Assembly: GCA_009845645.1 (NCBI GenBank) | Contig: VXZF01000455.1 | Coordinates: forward strand, 1 to 5,899 | Reading direction: 5' to 3' | Length of the DNA: 5,899 nucleotides | Source: Gemmatimonadota bacterium | Lineage (GTDB): Bacteria > Latescibacterota > UBA2968 > UBA8231 | Shown: one piece after another, positions 1 through 5,899 of the stretch | Numbering within the stretch: the stretch's first letter is position 1 | How the letters are laid out: each line of letters opens with the position of its first letter | Made by a program: the position numbers and the translations under genes | Notes under the pieces: model-generated | The model's input: the letters and a program-made list of their open reading frames with translations, nothing else | Told to the model about the DNA's origin: nothing | Database searches by the model: none

Positions 1-550
1 CTTGGAGCACCCGCGCTAGCGGCGGCGGCACTGAGACCAAGGCGATGGCGATCAGGAGCAGCGGATTCCACAGCCCGACGACCAAGGCGACGGAGACGAC
101 CGTCAGCATTCCGGTGATTATCGTGTGGATCTCGCCGATAAGGTTGAGAAAAAAGCCGGGCGAGGCCGCCTCTTGTGCCCGGCGCAGCACATCGTGGAAA
201 TCGGCGCGCTCGAAGGTTTCGAGTCGCAGGACGCTTGCTTTGTGCTGGAGTTGGGTGAGTAGCCGGTCTTCTAACTCCTGTTTTAGCCGATCAACTAGTA
301 AAAAGAAAAGCTCCAACCTGAACACTTCGTGCGCGAGTGCCAGCACGACCCAAAGAGCGATCCACACCAGCATGTCCTCTACGGGCAGATTCCCTTCGTA
401 CACCGCGAGGCTGCGATCGAAAAGTGCCCGCATAACCCATATCGACGCGGCTGGCAGCAGACCGGTGGCGAATTGGAGCACTAGTAGAACGATGGAGTAA
501 CGGGGGTCTGTCTGGATCATCCACCTCAGAAAACGCCAGAGCGTACGCAT
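1..550 (-). CDS. ABC exporter half-transporter, N-terminal membrane part (partial, cut by window edge)
   Basis: Reading the minus strand from ATG at 550 gives 183 open codons with no stop before the window edge; the product begins MRTLWRFLRWMIQTDPRYSI. Hydrophobic segments at about residues 18-40, 60-85, 137-156 and 158-176 are separated by a charged stretch (about 88-130), the typical layout of a type I ABC exporter membrane domain. The segment LRLETFERADFHDVLRRAQ (109-127) lines up with LPLVFFEVSASYDRLERAK in the neighbouring ABC gene, a conserved cytoplasmic-loop motif of this family. The ATPase domain is expected beyond the window, so it is not seen. The gene lies 35 bp downstream of the first ABC gene on the same strand and is probably co-transcribed. 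No clear Shine-Dalgarno precedes the ATG; an in-frame GTG at 568 is an alternative start and also lacks one, so translational coupling is possible. Likely role: second half of a heterodimeric inner-membrane exporter. Substrate unknown. Confidence 0.85.
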   Translation of the reverse strand, partial: MRTLWRFLRWMIQTDPRYSIVLLVLQFATGLLPAASIWVMRALFDRSLAVYEGNLPVEDMLVWIALWVVLALAHEVFRLELFFLLVDRLKQELEDRLLTQLQHKASVLRLETFERADFHDVLRRAQEAASPGFFLNLIGEIHTIITGMLTVVSVALVVGLWNPLLLIAIALVSVPPPLARVLQ

Positions 551-585
551 GGTAGGCGGGCGGACCACCGTTGTATCTTGTAGGA

Positions 586-2499
586 TTACTGGTACCACGA
601 GGCTTGTTCCTCCCATAAGGCAGCGTACTCGCCGCCCTTTGCCACTAGGTCGTCGTGGGGGCCTTGCTCGACAATGCGACCGTCTTTGAGGACGAGAATG
701 CGGTCGGCTATGCGGGCAGAGCCCAGCCGGTGGCTGATCAACAGCGCGGTGCGGCCGGCGAGCAGTTCGCCGAACTGCCGGTACACCTCGGCCTCGGCCA
801 TGGGGTCCAGCGCCGCGGTCGGCTCGTCGAGGATCAGCAACTCGGGCTGGCGGATGAATGCACGGGCAATGGCGAAGCGCTGCCATTCGCCCCCGGAAAG
901 TCCTTGCCCGCCGTCGAGGACGTGTCCCACCGGAGTGTCGTAGCCTTGGGGCAGGCGCGCAGCGATGACATCGACGCCGGCTCGCTGCGCCGCGTTTTCT
1001 ACTACCGCTGGATCCGGAGGCAGCCACGCTGGCCACAGGTCGGCTTCTTGGTCGCTATCACCGCTGCCGAGGGCACCAATTCCGATTGACTGGGAGGCGG
1101 TGAGTTCAAAGTTGAAGAAGTCTTGGAACGCGGCACTTACTGCGCTTGCAAGGCTCGTTGGGTCGATCGCGTCGTAGTGGACTCCATCGACGGTGATCTC
1201 GCCCGATGCTGGTTGGTACAGGCCCAGCAAGAGCTTGGCTAGGGTCGATTTTCCCGCGCCGTTTGCGCCGACGAGGGCTACTCGTTCCCCGGGCTTGAGG
1301 CGCAGGCTCACTCCCCGCAAAACGGGACGGGGGCTCTCGCCCTCGGTGGCGTCCGCTGATGGATAGGCAAACCAGACGTCTTCGACGGCAAATCCCTCGC
1401 GCAGTGGTTTGGGAAAGGGCTGGGTTGGCTCGCGGTCGGCTGGTAATCGTTGCATCCAAGCGGCGGCGTCCTCGGGCAGGTCGAGAAACTCGCGCACATA
1501 GCTGATTTCAGTGCTTTGGTTTTGTAGTTCCCGCGAAGAATGGCCGAGGCTGGAACCGGCCCTTAGCATGTCGTCCACTCCCCGGAACAGGGCGACAAAA
1601 CGACCGGGCGTAAGGAGCCGGTCGCCGAGAAAATAGGCCAGCGCAACGGAGACACCGGCCGAGACGCCGAAACGCAAACAGGTGATGGGAAGGCCCCCGC
1701 GAACCTGTTGCTGCTGTTGTCGCCAGAGTTGCTTCCGCAATGCTTGGCGCATGGCCCGCCACCGCTGGCTCAGCGTCTGGCGGAGGGCAAAAAGGCGCAT
1801 CTCTTTTTGTTCGCCCCGTCCAGTGAGGACCCGATCGACGTAGCTGGCCCGGCGCATTTCCTCAGTCTGGCCATAGGTGAAGCTCATAAACCGCCGGCTT
1901 TGTTCAATCGCCAGCCGGATCTGCGGTACCAGTACGATTAGAAGAGCCAGCGAGATCCACAGAGAGACCGGGGCGAACATGGCCGTAATGGAGAGGACTC
2001 GGATACTGGCCTGGAATAGGTGCATGGCCGCGAAGAAGAACCGATCGAGCTTCAAGCCCGGATTTTTGGCGCGTTCCAAGCGATCATAAGACGCGCTCAC
2101 CTCAAAGAAGACGAGCGGTAGCCGTGACGCCTTGGCCAGAAAGCGGCGGCCTAGTGCGTGTTCGAGGTTCTGTTCAAGCCGCAGGTGGAGGGCGTCCCGA
2201 ATCTGCCACTGCACATCACTTGAGAGTAGGAGGACGAGACCGAATGCTATAAGCCACGGCAGGGTCTGTTCAAAGCCAGCGCCTCCCTCACCGGCGGAGG
2301 CGACGACGGTGTCGATGAGGTGCTGAGTGATGTAGATGAGCAGTGCGGGCTGGATACCCAGGAGTATTTGCACGGCGACGATGCCCAAGGCTGGGGCCCG
2401 CCCGTGCGCCCAGATGTGGACGAAGGTCCAGCGCAGGTTAGTCCATATAGCCGTCGCGCTCGTGCGCCGATTCCAGAACTCGGGATCGCTCCTCGACAA
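586..2499 (-). CDS. ABC exporter half-transporter (membrane domain fused to ATPase domain)
   Basis: This is a complete 637-residue protein, a normal length for a half-size ABC exporter. The membrane domain occupies about residues 20-330, with hydrophobic segments near 36-60, 80-95, 155-195 and 272-292. The nucleotide-binding domain follows (about 368-630): aromatic A-loop region VWFAYP (375-380), Walker A GANGAGKST (411-419), Q-loop Gln459, signature LSGGEWQ (534-540), Walker B LLILDEP with catalytic Glu559, D-loop AALD (562-565) and switch His590. All ATPase residues are intact, so it should hydrolyse ATP and drive transport across the inner membrane. The start is TTG at 2499, supported by AAGGAGG four bases upstream; no in-frame ATG occurs in the first 150 or so codons. 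It sits 27 bp after the glycosidase-like gene and 35 bp before a second ABC half-transporter, suggesting one operon and a heterodimer. Oddities are a run of five Gln (261-265) and an acidic, Trp/Pro-rich insertion between Q-loop and signature (about 476-497). Family assignment is secure; the substrate cannot be inferred. Confidence 0.95.
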   Translation of the reverse strand: MSRSDPEFWNRRTSATAIWTNLRWTFVHIWAHGRAPALGIVAVQILLGIQPALLIYITQHLIDTVVASAGEGGAGFEQTLPWLIAFGLVLLLSSDVQWQIRDALHLRLEQNLEHALGRRFLAKASRLPLVFFEVSASYDRLERAKNPGLKLDRFFFAAMHLFQASIRVLSITAMFAPVSLWISLALLIVLVPQIRLAIEQSRRFMSFTYGQTEEMRRASYVDRVLTGRGEQKEMRLFALRQTLSQRWRAMRQALRKQLWRQQQQQVRGGLPITCLRFGVSAGVSVALAYFLGDRLLTPGRFVALFRGVDDMLRAGSSLGHSSRELQNQSTEISYVREFLDLPEDAAAWMQRLPADREPTQPFPKPLREGFAVEDVWFAYPSADATEGESPRPVLRGVSLRLKPGERVALVGANGAGKSTLAKLLLGLYQPASGEITVDGVHYDAIDPTSLASAVSAAFQDFFNFELTASQSIGIGALGSGDSDQEADLWPAWLPPDPAVVENAAQRAGVDVIAARLPQGYDTPVGHVLDGGQGLSGGEWQRFAIARAFIRQPELLILDEPTAALDPMAEAEVYRQFGELLAGRTALLISHRLGSARIADRILVLKDGRIVEQGPHDDLVAKGGEYAALWEEQASWYQ

Positions 2500-2503
2500 G
2501 GTT

Positions 2504-2510
2504 CCTCCTT
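2504..2510 (-). promoter_or_regulatory. Strong ribosome binding site that fixes a TTG start
   Basis: On the minus strand the sequence reads AAGGAGG, then AACC, then TTG at 2499. It is a near-perfect anti-Shine-Dalgarno match in the 27-bp gap between the glycosidase-like gene and the ABC gene, and it is the main reason to accept the TTG start. The four-base spacer is slightly short but workable. Confidence 0.8.
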
Positions 2511-2526
2511 AGCTGAAAAGCGGGAG

Positions 2527-4101
2527 TTATCGCGGCAGTACGGTCACTTCTAGTTCGTCGATGACGACAGCCCCTTCGGGGAGGCCGGAGAACAGCAAGC
2601 GGACGCCGAGGGCATTGTCGCCGTCGCGTATGGGGGGCGACGACAGATCGATAATACAGGTCGTATGCGCGGGAAGTGGACGTCCCTGATTCGGGTGTCG
2701 GCCGGCGCTGTGCCAGATGTGGCGCACCTTGTCGGCGGGGATGGCCGTGCCGTTGATATCGACCCCAATCCGATCGTAAGGCCCCAAGCCCGTAGCGCGG
2801 AAGAACAGCTTGGCGAAGACGATCTCGTCGAAGTTTTCGTACAGGCGAAAATGATACTGCCCGTAAGGTTGCTGTTCCGTCCGCTCAAGGTGAATCTTAT
2901 CGTCTCTGATAATCCCACCCGCGGTTTTGCCCGGAGATCCAAAAGCCGTAGAGCCACCCCACATGGGATGGAACAGATAGTGCCGAGCGCCAGCGGCAAT
3001 TTTGGCCGGATCCCGCAGTTCCCGCAGGTAGCTAAGGGCCAAGGGATACATGGCCTCTGACCCTGGATCTCGGGTCGCTTTCCAGAAGGCATCCCAGTGC
3101 ATCTGAAAGTTGTACATGGAGACCCCGTCGGCACCTTGGCGGGCAAACGAGTGGGCCAAGGCGCGGTAGTTTTCGAGCGTCAACGGCGGACCGGTGCGGT
3201 CGAGGTTGGCGCAGTAGGGGAGGAGGCCGGGGAGAAGCTCGCACTTGGTGTCCTTAGTGAGTTGGCTGAATTCTTGGTGTGGAGCGTTGCAATCCGAATA
3301 CATGGCGTCTTGGGGAGCGACGTAGTCGATGAGCGCTTCCGCGATCCAGGTGGGCACGTCGAGACCGCAGTTGTGGCACTCCTCCAGCGTCTCTGGGACG
3401 CGGACTCCCAACAGCAGGTCTCGGCCCCGGCTGCTCCCGGCTTGGTCCAGCATGTCCCGCACCCGCTGGATCAATTCAGTCATAAGCGGTTGGCGCTCGC
3501 GCGCCAGGCTTCTATCGCCTTGGGGAGCCGGAAAGTAGAGACCTTCGCGGAAGACCAACTCAAGTCCATCGACGTCGAATTGATCGACGACTTCCGCCAT
3601 CACTGAAAAGAGGTAATCGCGCACCTCGGCGAAGGTGAAATCCATCCTGTTGCCGGGAACGAAGGCCACGCCCTGTGGCATCTCCGCAATTTTCCACTGC
3701 GGGTTCTTGTGGAGAAACATCCCCCCTTGGTCGGGTGCACCGTGGCTGTCGTTCATGCGAAAACCAGCGAGGAAGTTCATCCCGTGCTTGCGGGCTTGGT
3801 CGAGCATCACCTGCAGCGGCATGATCCCGTCATCCATCATGGGAATAAAGCGCCGGTGCTGGGGACGGGCGTCGTACTCAAAGCGCGGGGAGCGAAAGTA
3901 CAAAGTCCAGCCGGCGTTATAGACCTCTTGGATAAAGGTATCGGGTCTGTTGGCGGCGACGTTGTCGATTATGCGCTGCAGTTCCTCTGGCTTGGCGGGG
4001 TGTGAGGTGATAAGGGGACGCGCCATACCTGGGTCAAAGTCGTAGTTGGCATTGCCCGAGGGGTCGCTGACGTAGATGAGCCTCCATTTGTCGTGCGGCA
4101 T
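2527..4101 (-). CDS. Glycoside-hydrolase-like TIM-barrel protein with C-terminal beta domain
   Basis: The protein has 524 residues from ATG 4101. An ATG at 4113 (528 residues) is also in frame, but only the inner ATG has a Shine-Dalgarno (GGAGG, five-base spacer). Residue numbers below count from the outer ATG. The N-terminal two thirds (about 10-375) resemble the barrel of family-10-like or GHL10-type glycosyl hydrolases: a strand ending in FLAGFRMND (114-122), then VDGLELVFRE (181-190) at the position where such barrels place acidic active-site residues, and later GADGVSMYNFQMHW (327-340). Glu185 and Glu190 are candidate acids, but this is inference. The last 150 residues look like a beta-sandwich, possibly carbohydrate-binding or structural, ending in VVIDELEVTVLP. 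No signal peptide or membrane segment is visible, so it is probably cytoplasmic. It is the first gene in view of a run with two ABC half-transporters, which suggests a link to making, trimming or recycling a transported glycan or glycoconjugate. It could instead be a non-catalytic barrel relative; substrate unknown. Confidence 0.75.
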   Translation of the reverse strand: MPHDKWRLIYVSDPSGNANYDFDPGMARPLITSHPAKPEELQRIIDNVAANRPDTFIQEVYNAGWTLYFRSPRFEYDARPQHRRFIPMMDDGIMPLQVMLDQARKHGMNFLAGFRMNDSHGAPDQGGMFLHKNPQWKIAEMPQGVAFVPGNRMDFTFAEVRDYLFSVMAEVVDQFDVDGLELVFREGLYFPAPQGDRSLARERQPLMTELIQRVRDMLDQAGSSRGRDLLLGVRVPETLEECHNCGLDVPTWIAEALIDYVAPQDAMYSDCNAPHQEFSQLTKDTKCELLPGLLPYCANLDRTGPPLTLENYRALAHSFARQGADGVSMYNFQMHWDAFWKATRDPGSEAMYPLALSYLRELRDPAKIAAGARHYLFHPMWGGSTAFGSPGKTAGGIIRDDKIHLERTEQQPYGQYHFRLYENFDEIVFAKLFFRATGLGPYDRIGVDINGTAIPADKVRHIWHSAGRHPNQGRPLPAHTTCIIDLSSPPIRDGDNALGVRLLFSGLPEGAVVIDELEVTVLPR

Positions 4102-4106
4102 CTTGG

Positions 4107-4111
4107 CCTCC
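4107..4111 (-). promoter_or_regulatory. Ribosome binding site that selects the inner ATG of the glycosidase-like gene
   Basis: On the minus strand GGAGG is followed by CCAAG and then ATG at 4101, an ideal spacing. The GGAGG overlaps the codons right after the outer ATG (4113), which itself has no purine-rich site upstream. This argues that translation starts at 4101. Confidence 0.65.
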
Positions 4112-4233
4112 ATTGGGAGCTAACTTCGCCGAGTCGCAAGGTTGTGCAGACGACTTTTGCTTGACCAACTATGCGATTCTCGCCTTTAAGCGAAGCAACG
4201 TTTATTTTTTATGGAGTTGAAAAGGAAGGGCTT

Positions 4234-4260
4234 CTCGGTGGAATGGTTCCGGGCACCGAG
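4234..4260 (-). terminator. Possible hairpin terminator after tRNA-Ala
   Basis: A perfect 7-bp inverted repeat, CTCGGTG (4234-4240) and CACCGAG (4254-4260), encloses a 13-base loop. It lies 16 bases downstream of the tRNA 3' end on the minus strand. The following minus-strand bases (AAGCCCTTCCTTTTC) are only moderately T-rich, so it is at best a weak intrinsic terminator. If it leaks, tRNA transcripts would read into the glycosidase-like gene. Confidence 0.4.
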
Positions 4261-4276
4261 TGTGTGACGCAATGTA

Positions 4277-4352
4277 TGGTGGAGCTGATCGGGATCGAAC
4301 CGACGACCTCAGGCTTGCAAAGCCCGCGCTCTCCCAGCTGAGCTACAGCCCC
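4277..4352 (-). tRNA. tRNA-Ala (anticodon UGC), CCA end encoded
   Basis: The minus strand folds as a complete 76-base cloverleaf. The acceptor stem is GGGGCTG with CAGCTCC and includes the G3:U70 wobble pair that identifies alanine tRNAs. The D arm is GCTC AGCTGGGA GAGC. The anticodon stem is CGGGC with GCCTG around loop TTTGCAA, giving anticodon UGC. The T arm is GTCGG TTCGATC CCGAT, with a G-U closing pair. A73 is followed by an encoded CCA. It reads GCN (alanine) codons. It stands alone here rather than inside an rRNA operon, divergent from the thiolase gene and upstream of the glycosidase-like operon. Confidence 0.97.
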
Positions 4353-4367
4353 ATATCCAGTGTGAAA

Positions 4368-4396
4368 AAGTTAAGTTAGCTGCTGCACCGCGTCAA
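4368..4396 (-). promoter_or_regulatory. Candidate sigma-70 promoter of tRNA-Ala
   Basis: On the minus strand TTGACG (4396-4391) resembles a -35 box, followed by a 17-base spacer and TAACTT (4373-4368) as a -10 box. The mature tRNA begins 15 bases after the -10 box, so transcription would start a few bases upstream of the tRNA. The -35 box lies inside a small GC hairpin, CCGCG-TCAA-CGCGG (4388-4401). The -10 match is modest (3 of 6), while spacing and position fit well. Confidence 0.55.
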
Positions 4397-4425
4397 CGCG
4401 GCTACGCATAAGCGAAAGGTAAAAC

Positions 4426-5607
4426 ATGGCAGACCCAGTTGTAGTTAGCGCCCGGCGTACAGCCACAGGCCGCTTTGGCGGTGCGCTGCAAGACGTGACG
4501 GCCGCGGAATTGGGCGGCAAGGTGCTCGCCGCGGCATTGAAGGAGTGCCAAGTGGAAGCGAGCGAAGTGGATGAGGTGTTGATGGGCATGGTGTATCAGG
4601 GCGGGGCTGGGGCCAATCCGGCGCGGCAGGCGGCCATCGCCGCCGGACTGCCGTACGAGGGGCCGTCGATGACGGTCAACAAGCTCTGCGGCTCGGGGCT
4701 GAAGGCGGTTGCGCTGGCCGCCCAGAGCCTGCGGGCCGGCGAGGCCGAGGTAGTGCTGGCGGGGGGCATGGAGAACATGAGCCAAGCACCCTACGTCCTG
4801 CACGGCGGGCGATGGGGCCAGCGACTAGGGCACGGCCAAGTCGAGGACATGCTGTTGCTCGATGGGCTGTGGGATTGTTTTTACGACTGTCACATGGGGG
4901 TTACGGCCGAAAACTTGGCCGCAGAATACGGGATTACTCGCGATGAGCAGGACCAATTCGCCGCGCGGAGTCAACAGCGGTGGACCAGCGCCCAAGAGCA
5001 AGAGGCGTTTGTAGGCCAGATTGTACCCGTATCCATCACGCAAAAAGGTGGGGAGACCGTCTTTGAAACAGATGAGCATCCGCGCCCTGGGACTACGGTC
5101 GAGCAGTTAAGTCAACTTAAACCGGCGTTCAAGAAAGATGGGACCGTGACCGCGGGTAATGCTTCGGGAATCAACGATGGTGCTGCCGCGCTGCTGTTGA
5201 TGACTGAAGAAGGGGCTAAGGCGCGCGGGTTGGTACCGCTGGCCTATCTCCGGGGCACGGCCAGTGCTGGCGTCGATCCCCGCATCATGGGCATCGGCCC
5301 GGCACCTGCGATCCGCAAGCTGTTGGCCCAGACTGGGACCCGGATCGAAGACGTAGATCGGATCGAACTCAACGAAGCCTTCGCTGCCCAGAGCTTGGCT
5401 GTGGGGCGGGAGTTGGATTGGGACTGGGATAAGGTCAACGTCCAAGGCGGAGCTATTGCCATCGGCCACGCGGTTGGTGCCAGTGGCGCGCGCATTGCCA
5501 CCACGCTTTTACACCAGATGCAGCAGCATAGTGTCAGGCTGGGTTTAGCTGCGCTGTGCATTGGCGGGGGGATGGGCATTGCCGCGCTTTTTGAGCGAGT
5601 GGAATAA
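4426..5607 (+). CDS. Acetyl-CoA C-acetyltransferase (thiolase, EC 2.3.1.9 type)
   Basis: This 393-residue protein has the standard length of a bacterial thiolase II. It would condense two acetyl-CoA to acetoacetyl-CoA, or run in reverse, in the cytoplasm. The acyl-accepting cysteine is Cys88 in [12 protein letters not shown]; the other active-site residues are Asn316 in NEAFAAQ, His348 in [16 protein letters not shown] and Cys378 in CIGGGMG. The numbering almost matches the well-studied Zoogloea enzyme. [10 protein letters not shown] (156-165) and [16 protein letters not shown] (240-255) are also family signatures. ATG 4426 has GAAAGG six bases upstream, and [19 protein letters not shown] is a full thiolase N-terminus. 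One oddity is Ala349 where nearly all relatives have Pro (GHP). No phaB, phaC, fadB or mevalonate gene is visible nearby, so biosynthetic and degradative roles cannot be separated; length and motifs favour the acetoacetyl-CoA type. It is transcribed divergently from tRNA-Ala and converges on ssb. Confidence 0.96.
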   Translation: MADPVVVSARRTATGRFGGALQDVTAAELGGKVLAAALKECQVEASEVDEVLMGMVYQGGAGANPARQAAIAAGLPYEGPSMTVNKLCGSGLKAVALAAQSLRAGEAEVVLAGGMENMSQAPYVLHGGRWGQRLGHGQVEDMLLLDGLWDCFYDCHMGVTAENLAAEYGITRDEQDQFAARSQQRWTSAQEQEAFVGQIVPVSITQKGGETVFETDEHPRPGTTVEQLSQLKPAFKKDGTVTAGNASGINDGAAALLLMTEEGAKARGLVPLAYLRGTASAGVDPRIMGIGPAPAIRKLLAQTGTRIEDVDRIELNEAFAAQSLAVGRELDWDWDKVNVQGGAIAIGHAVGASGARIATTLLHQMQQHSVRLGLAALCIGGGMGIAALFERVE

Positions 5608-5667
5608 GCGCGGGCTGGGCGCGGCGCGTCTCGTTCGTCCGCCGACTGCACCCGCCTGCGCCCGCGC
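5608..5667. repeat. GC-rich inverted repeat between convergent genes
   Basis: GCGCGGGC (5608-5615), immediately after the thiolase stop codon, is a perfect 8-bp reverse complement of GCCCGCGC (5660-5667). The 44-base loop is long and no T-run follows on either strand, so it is not a classic intrinsic terminator. It fills nearly the whole gap between the thiolase and ssb-like genes and could act as a bidirectional transcript end, but chance pairing in GC-rich DNA is also possible. Confidence 0.35.
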
Positions 5668-5678
5668 ACATTCCTTGC

Positions 5679-5899
5679 TCAAGCCGCTTGGAGGGCGGTT
5701 TCTTGCTGCACGTTTTCCTCCTGCATGTCTTCTGCATCTCTTTCCAGAACTTGCAGGTTGCGCACCTGCACTTGGACGCGGAAGCGGGGCTGGTCGTCGC
5801 TGTCGCGCCAAGAGTGGCTTTGCAAGCGGCCGGTGATAAAGACCGGCGTGCCCTTGTGCAGGCGTTTGGCCAAGGTCTCGGCGGCTTTCTGCCAGAGGA
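5679..5899 (-). CDS. ssb: Single-stranded DNA-binding protein, C-terminal part (partial, cut by window edge)
   Basis: The minus strand is open from the window edge to TGA at 5679-5681, giving 72 codons; the N-terminal half lies outside. The visible part begins LWQKAAETLAKRLHKGTPVF and continues ITGRLQSHSWRDSDDQPRF. This matches the second half of the SSB OB-fold: the alpha helix before a KG turn, then V.I.GRL, a W.D.DGQ-like turn (here WRDSDDQPR) and the last strands (VQVQVRNLQVLE). SSB proteins coat single-stranded DNA in replication and repair. After the fold comes a short, Glu- and Gln-rich tail ending in TALQAA. The acidic DDDIPF-type tip that recruits partner proteins in most bacterial SSBs is absent. 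This could be a secondary SSB paralogue or a lineage with a reduced tail. Neither rpsR nor rpsF is seen beside it in the visible part. Confidence 0.85.
   Translation of the reverse strand, partial: LWQKAAETLAKRLHKGTPVFITGRLQSHSWRDSDDQPRFRVQVQVRNLQVLERDAEDMQEENVQQETALQAA
5681..5701 (+). terminator. Weak hairpin, possible thiolase terminator inside the end of ssb
   Basis: AAGCCGC (5681-5687) pairs with GCGGTTT (5695-5701) through six Watson-Crick pairs and one G-U pair, with a 7-base loop. On the plus strand the T-rich end runs TTTCTTG, a poor but possible U tract for ending the thiolase transcript. The hairpin overlaps the last codons of the ssb-like gene on the other strand, so the pairing may be incidental. 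Confidence 0.3.

Noticed and set aside
45..500. A 151-codon plus-strand reading frame rich in Ser, Arg and Thr.
   Set aside because: It is antisense to the ABC membrane domain, which has clear hydrophobic segments and a paralogue; the plus frame has low-complexity composition and no recognisable domain.
3097..3606. A 169-codon plus-strand reading frame opposite the glycosidase-like gene.
   Set aside because: It is the shadow of a gene with recognisable barrel motifs; no ribosome site or family features are seen.
4161..4190. Plus-strand TTGACC (4161-4166), 18-base spacer and TTTAAG (4185-4190), a sigma-70-like promoter that could serve the thiolase.
   Set aside because: It lies more than 230 bases from the thiolase and would transcribe across the antisense of the tRNA; the spacer is long and the -10 match is imperfect. 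Possible, but not supported enough to list.
4170..4200. Minus-strand TTGCTT followed at 19 bases by CATAGT, a possible promoter for the glycosidase-like operon.
   Set aside because: Both boxes match poorly and the spacer is outside the usual range.
4178..4210. Imperfect plus-strand hairpin (CTCGC with GCGAAG) followed by TTTATTTTTT, resembling a terminator.
   Set aside because: The stem is short and bulged, the T-run is separated from it, and no plus-strand gene ends upstream.
4277..4352. tRNA gene as an integration site for a mobile element.
   Set aside because: No repeated copy of the tRNA 3' end, no integrase and no mobile-element gene are visible in the window.
5561..5836. A plus-strand 91-codon reading frame spanning the thiolase end and the ssb-like region.
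   Set aside because: It overlaps two well-supported genes in other frames and has a biased Arg/Ala/Pro composition typical of shadow frames.

Overview
The window looks like a piece of bacterial chromosome, moderately GC-rich by eye. It carries housekeeping genes (a tRNA-Ala, a thiolase, a single-stranded DNA-binding protein) beside a short accessory-looking operon. No phage, IS, CRISPR or integron signature is visible. The taxon cannot be fixed from the sequence. A cytosolic TIM-barrel glycosidase-like protein beside half-size ABC exporters recalls gene sets of uncultured groups such as Latescibacterota, Poribacteria or Entotheonella, but this is a weak impression only.

Layout. On the minus strand, reading right to left, three genes form a tight cluster. 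The first (4101 down to 2527) is a glycoside-hydrolase-like protein with a predicted C-terminal beta domain. After a 27-bp gap comes a complete half-size ABC exporter (2499 down to 586) that starts at TTG behind a strong Shine-Dalgarno sequence. After a further 35 bp comes a second half-size ABC exporter (550 down to the window edge), of which only the first 183 codons are present. The two ABC proteins look like paralogues and would plausibly pair as a heterodimeric exporter. Upstream of this cluster, also on the minus strand, lies a tRNA-Ala(UGC) gene (4352 down to 4277) with an encoded CCA end, a good candidate promoter and a possible terminator.

On the plus strand, divergent from the tRNA, is a complete acetyl-CoA acetyltransferase (4426-5607) with all four catalytic residues. 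It converges on the 3' part of a minus-strand ssb-like gene (5899 down to 5679), whose 5' part lies beyond the window. The 71-bp space between them holds GC-rich inverted repeats but no convincing T-tract terminator.

How the parts fit. The thiolase joins two acetyl-CoA units or cleaves acetoacetyl-CoA and has no pathway partner in view. The three-gene minus-strand cluster is the most interesting part: the enzyme-like protein has no visible export signal, and the two transporter halves could move a small molecule, lipid, glycoconjugate or peptide. The substrate cannot be read from the sequence. There is no stretch over 300 bases without a gene; the largest gap is 4102-4276.
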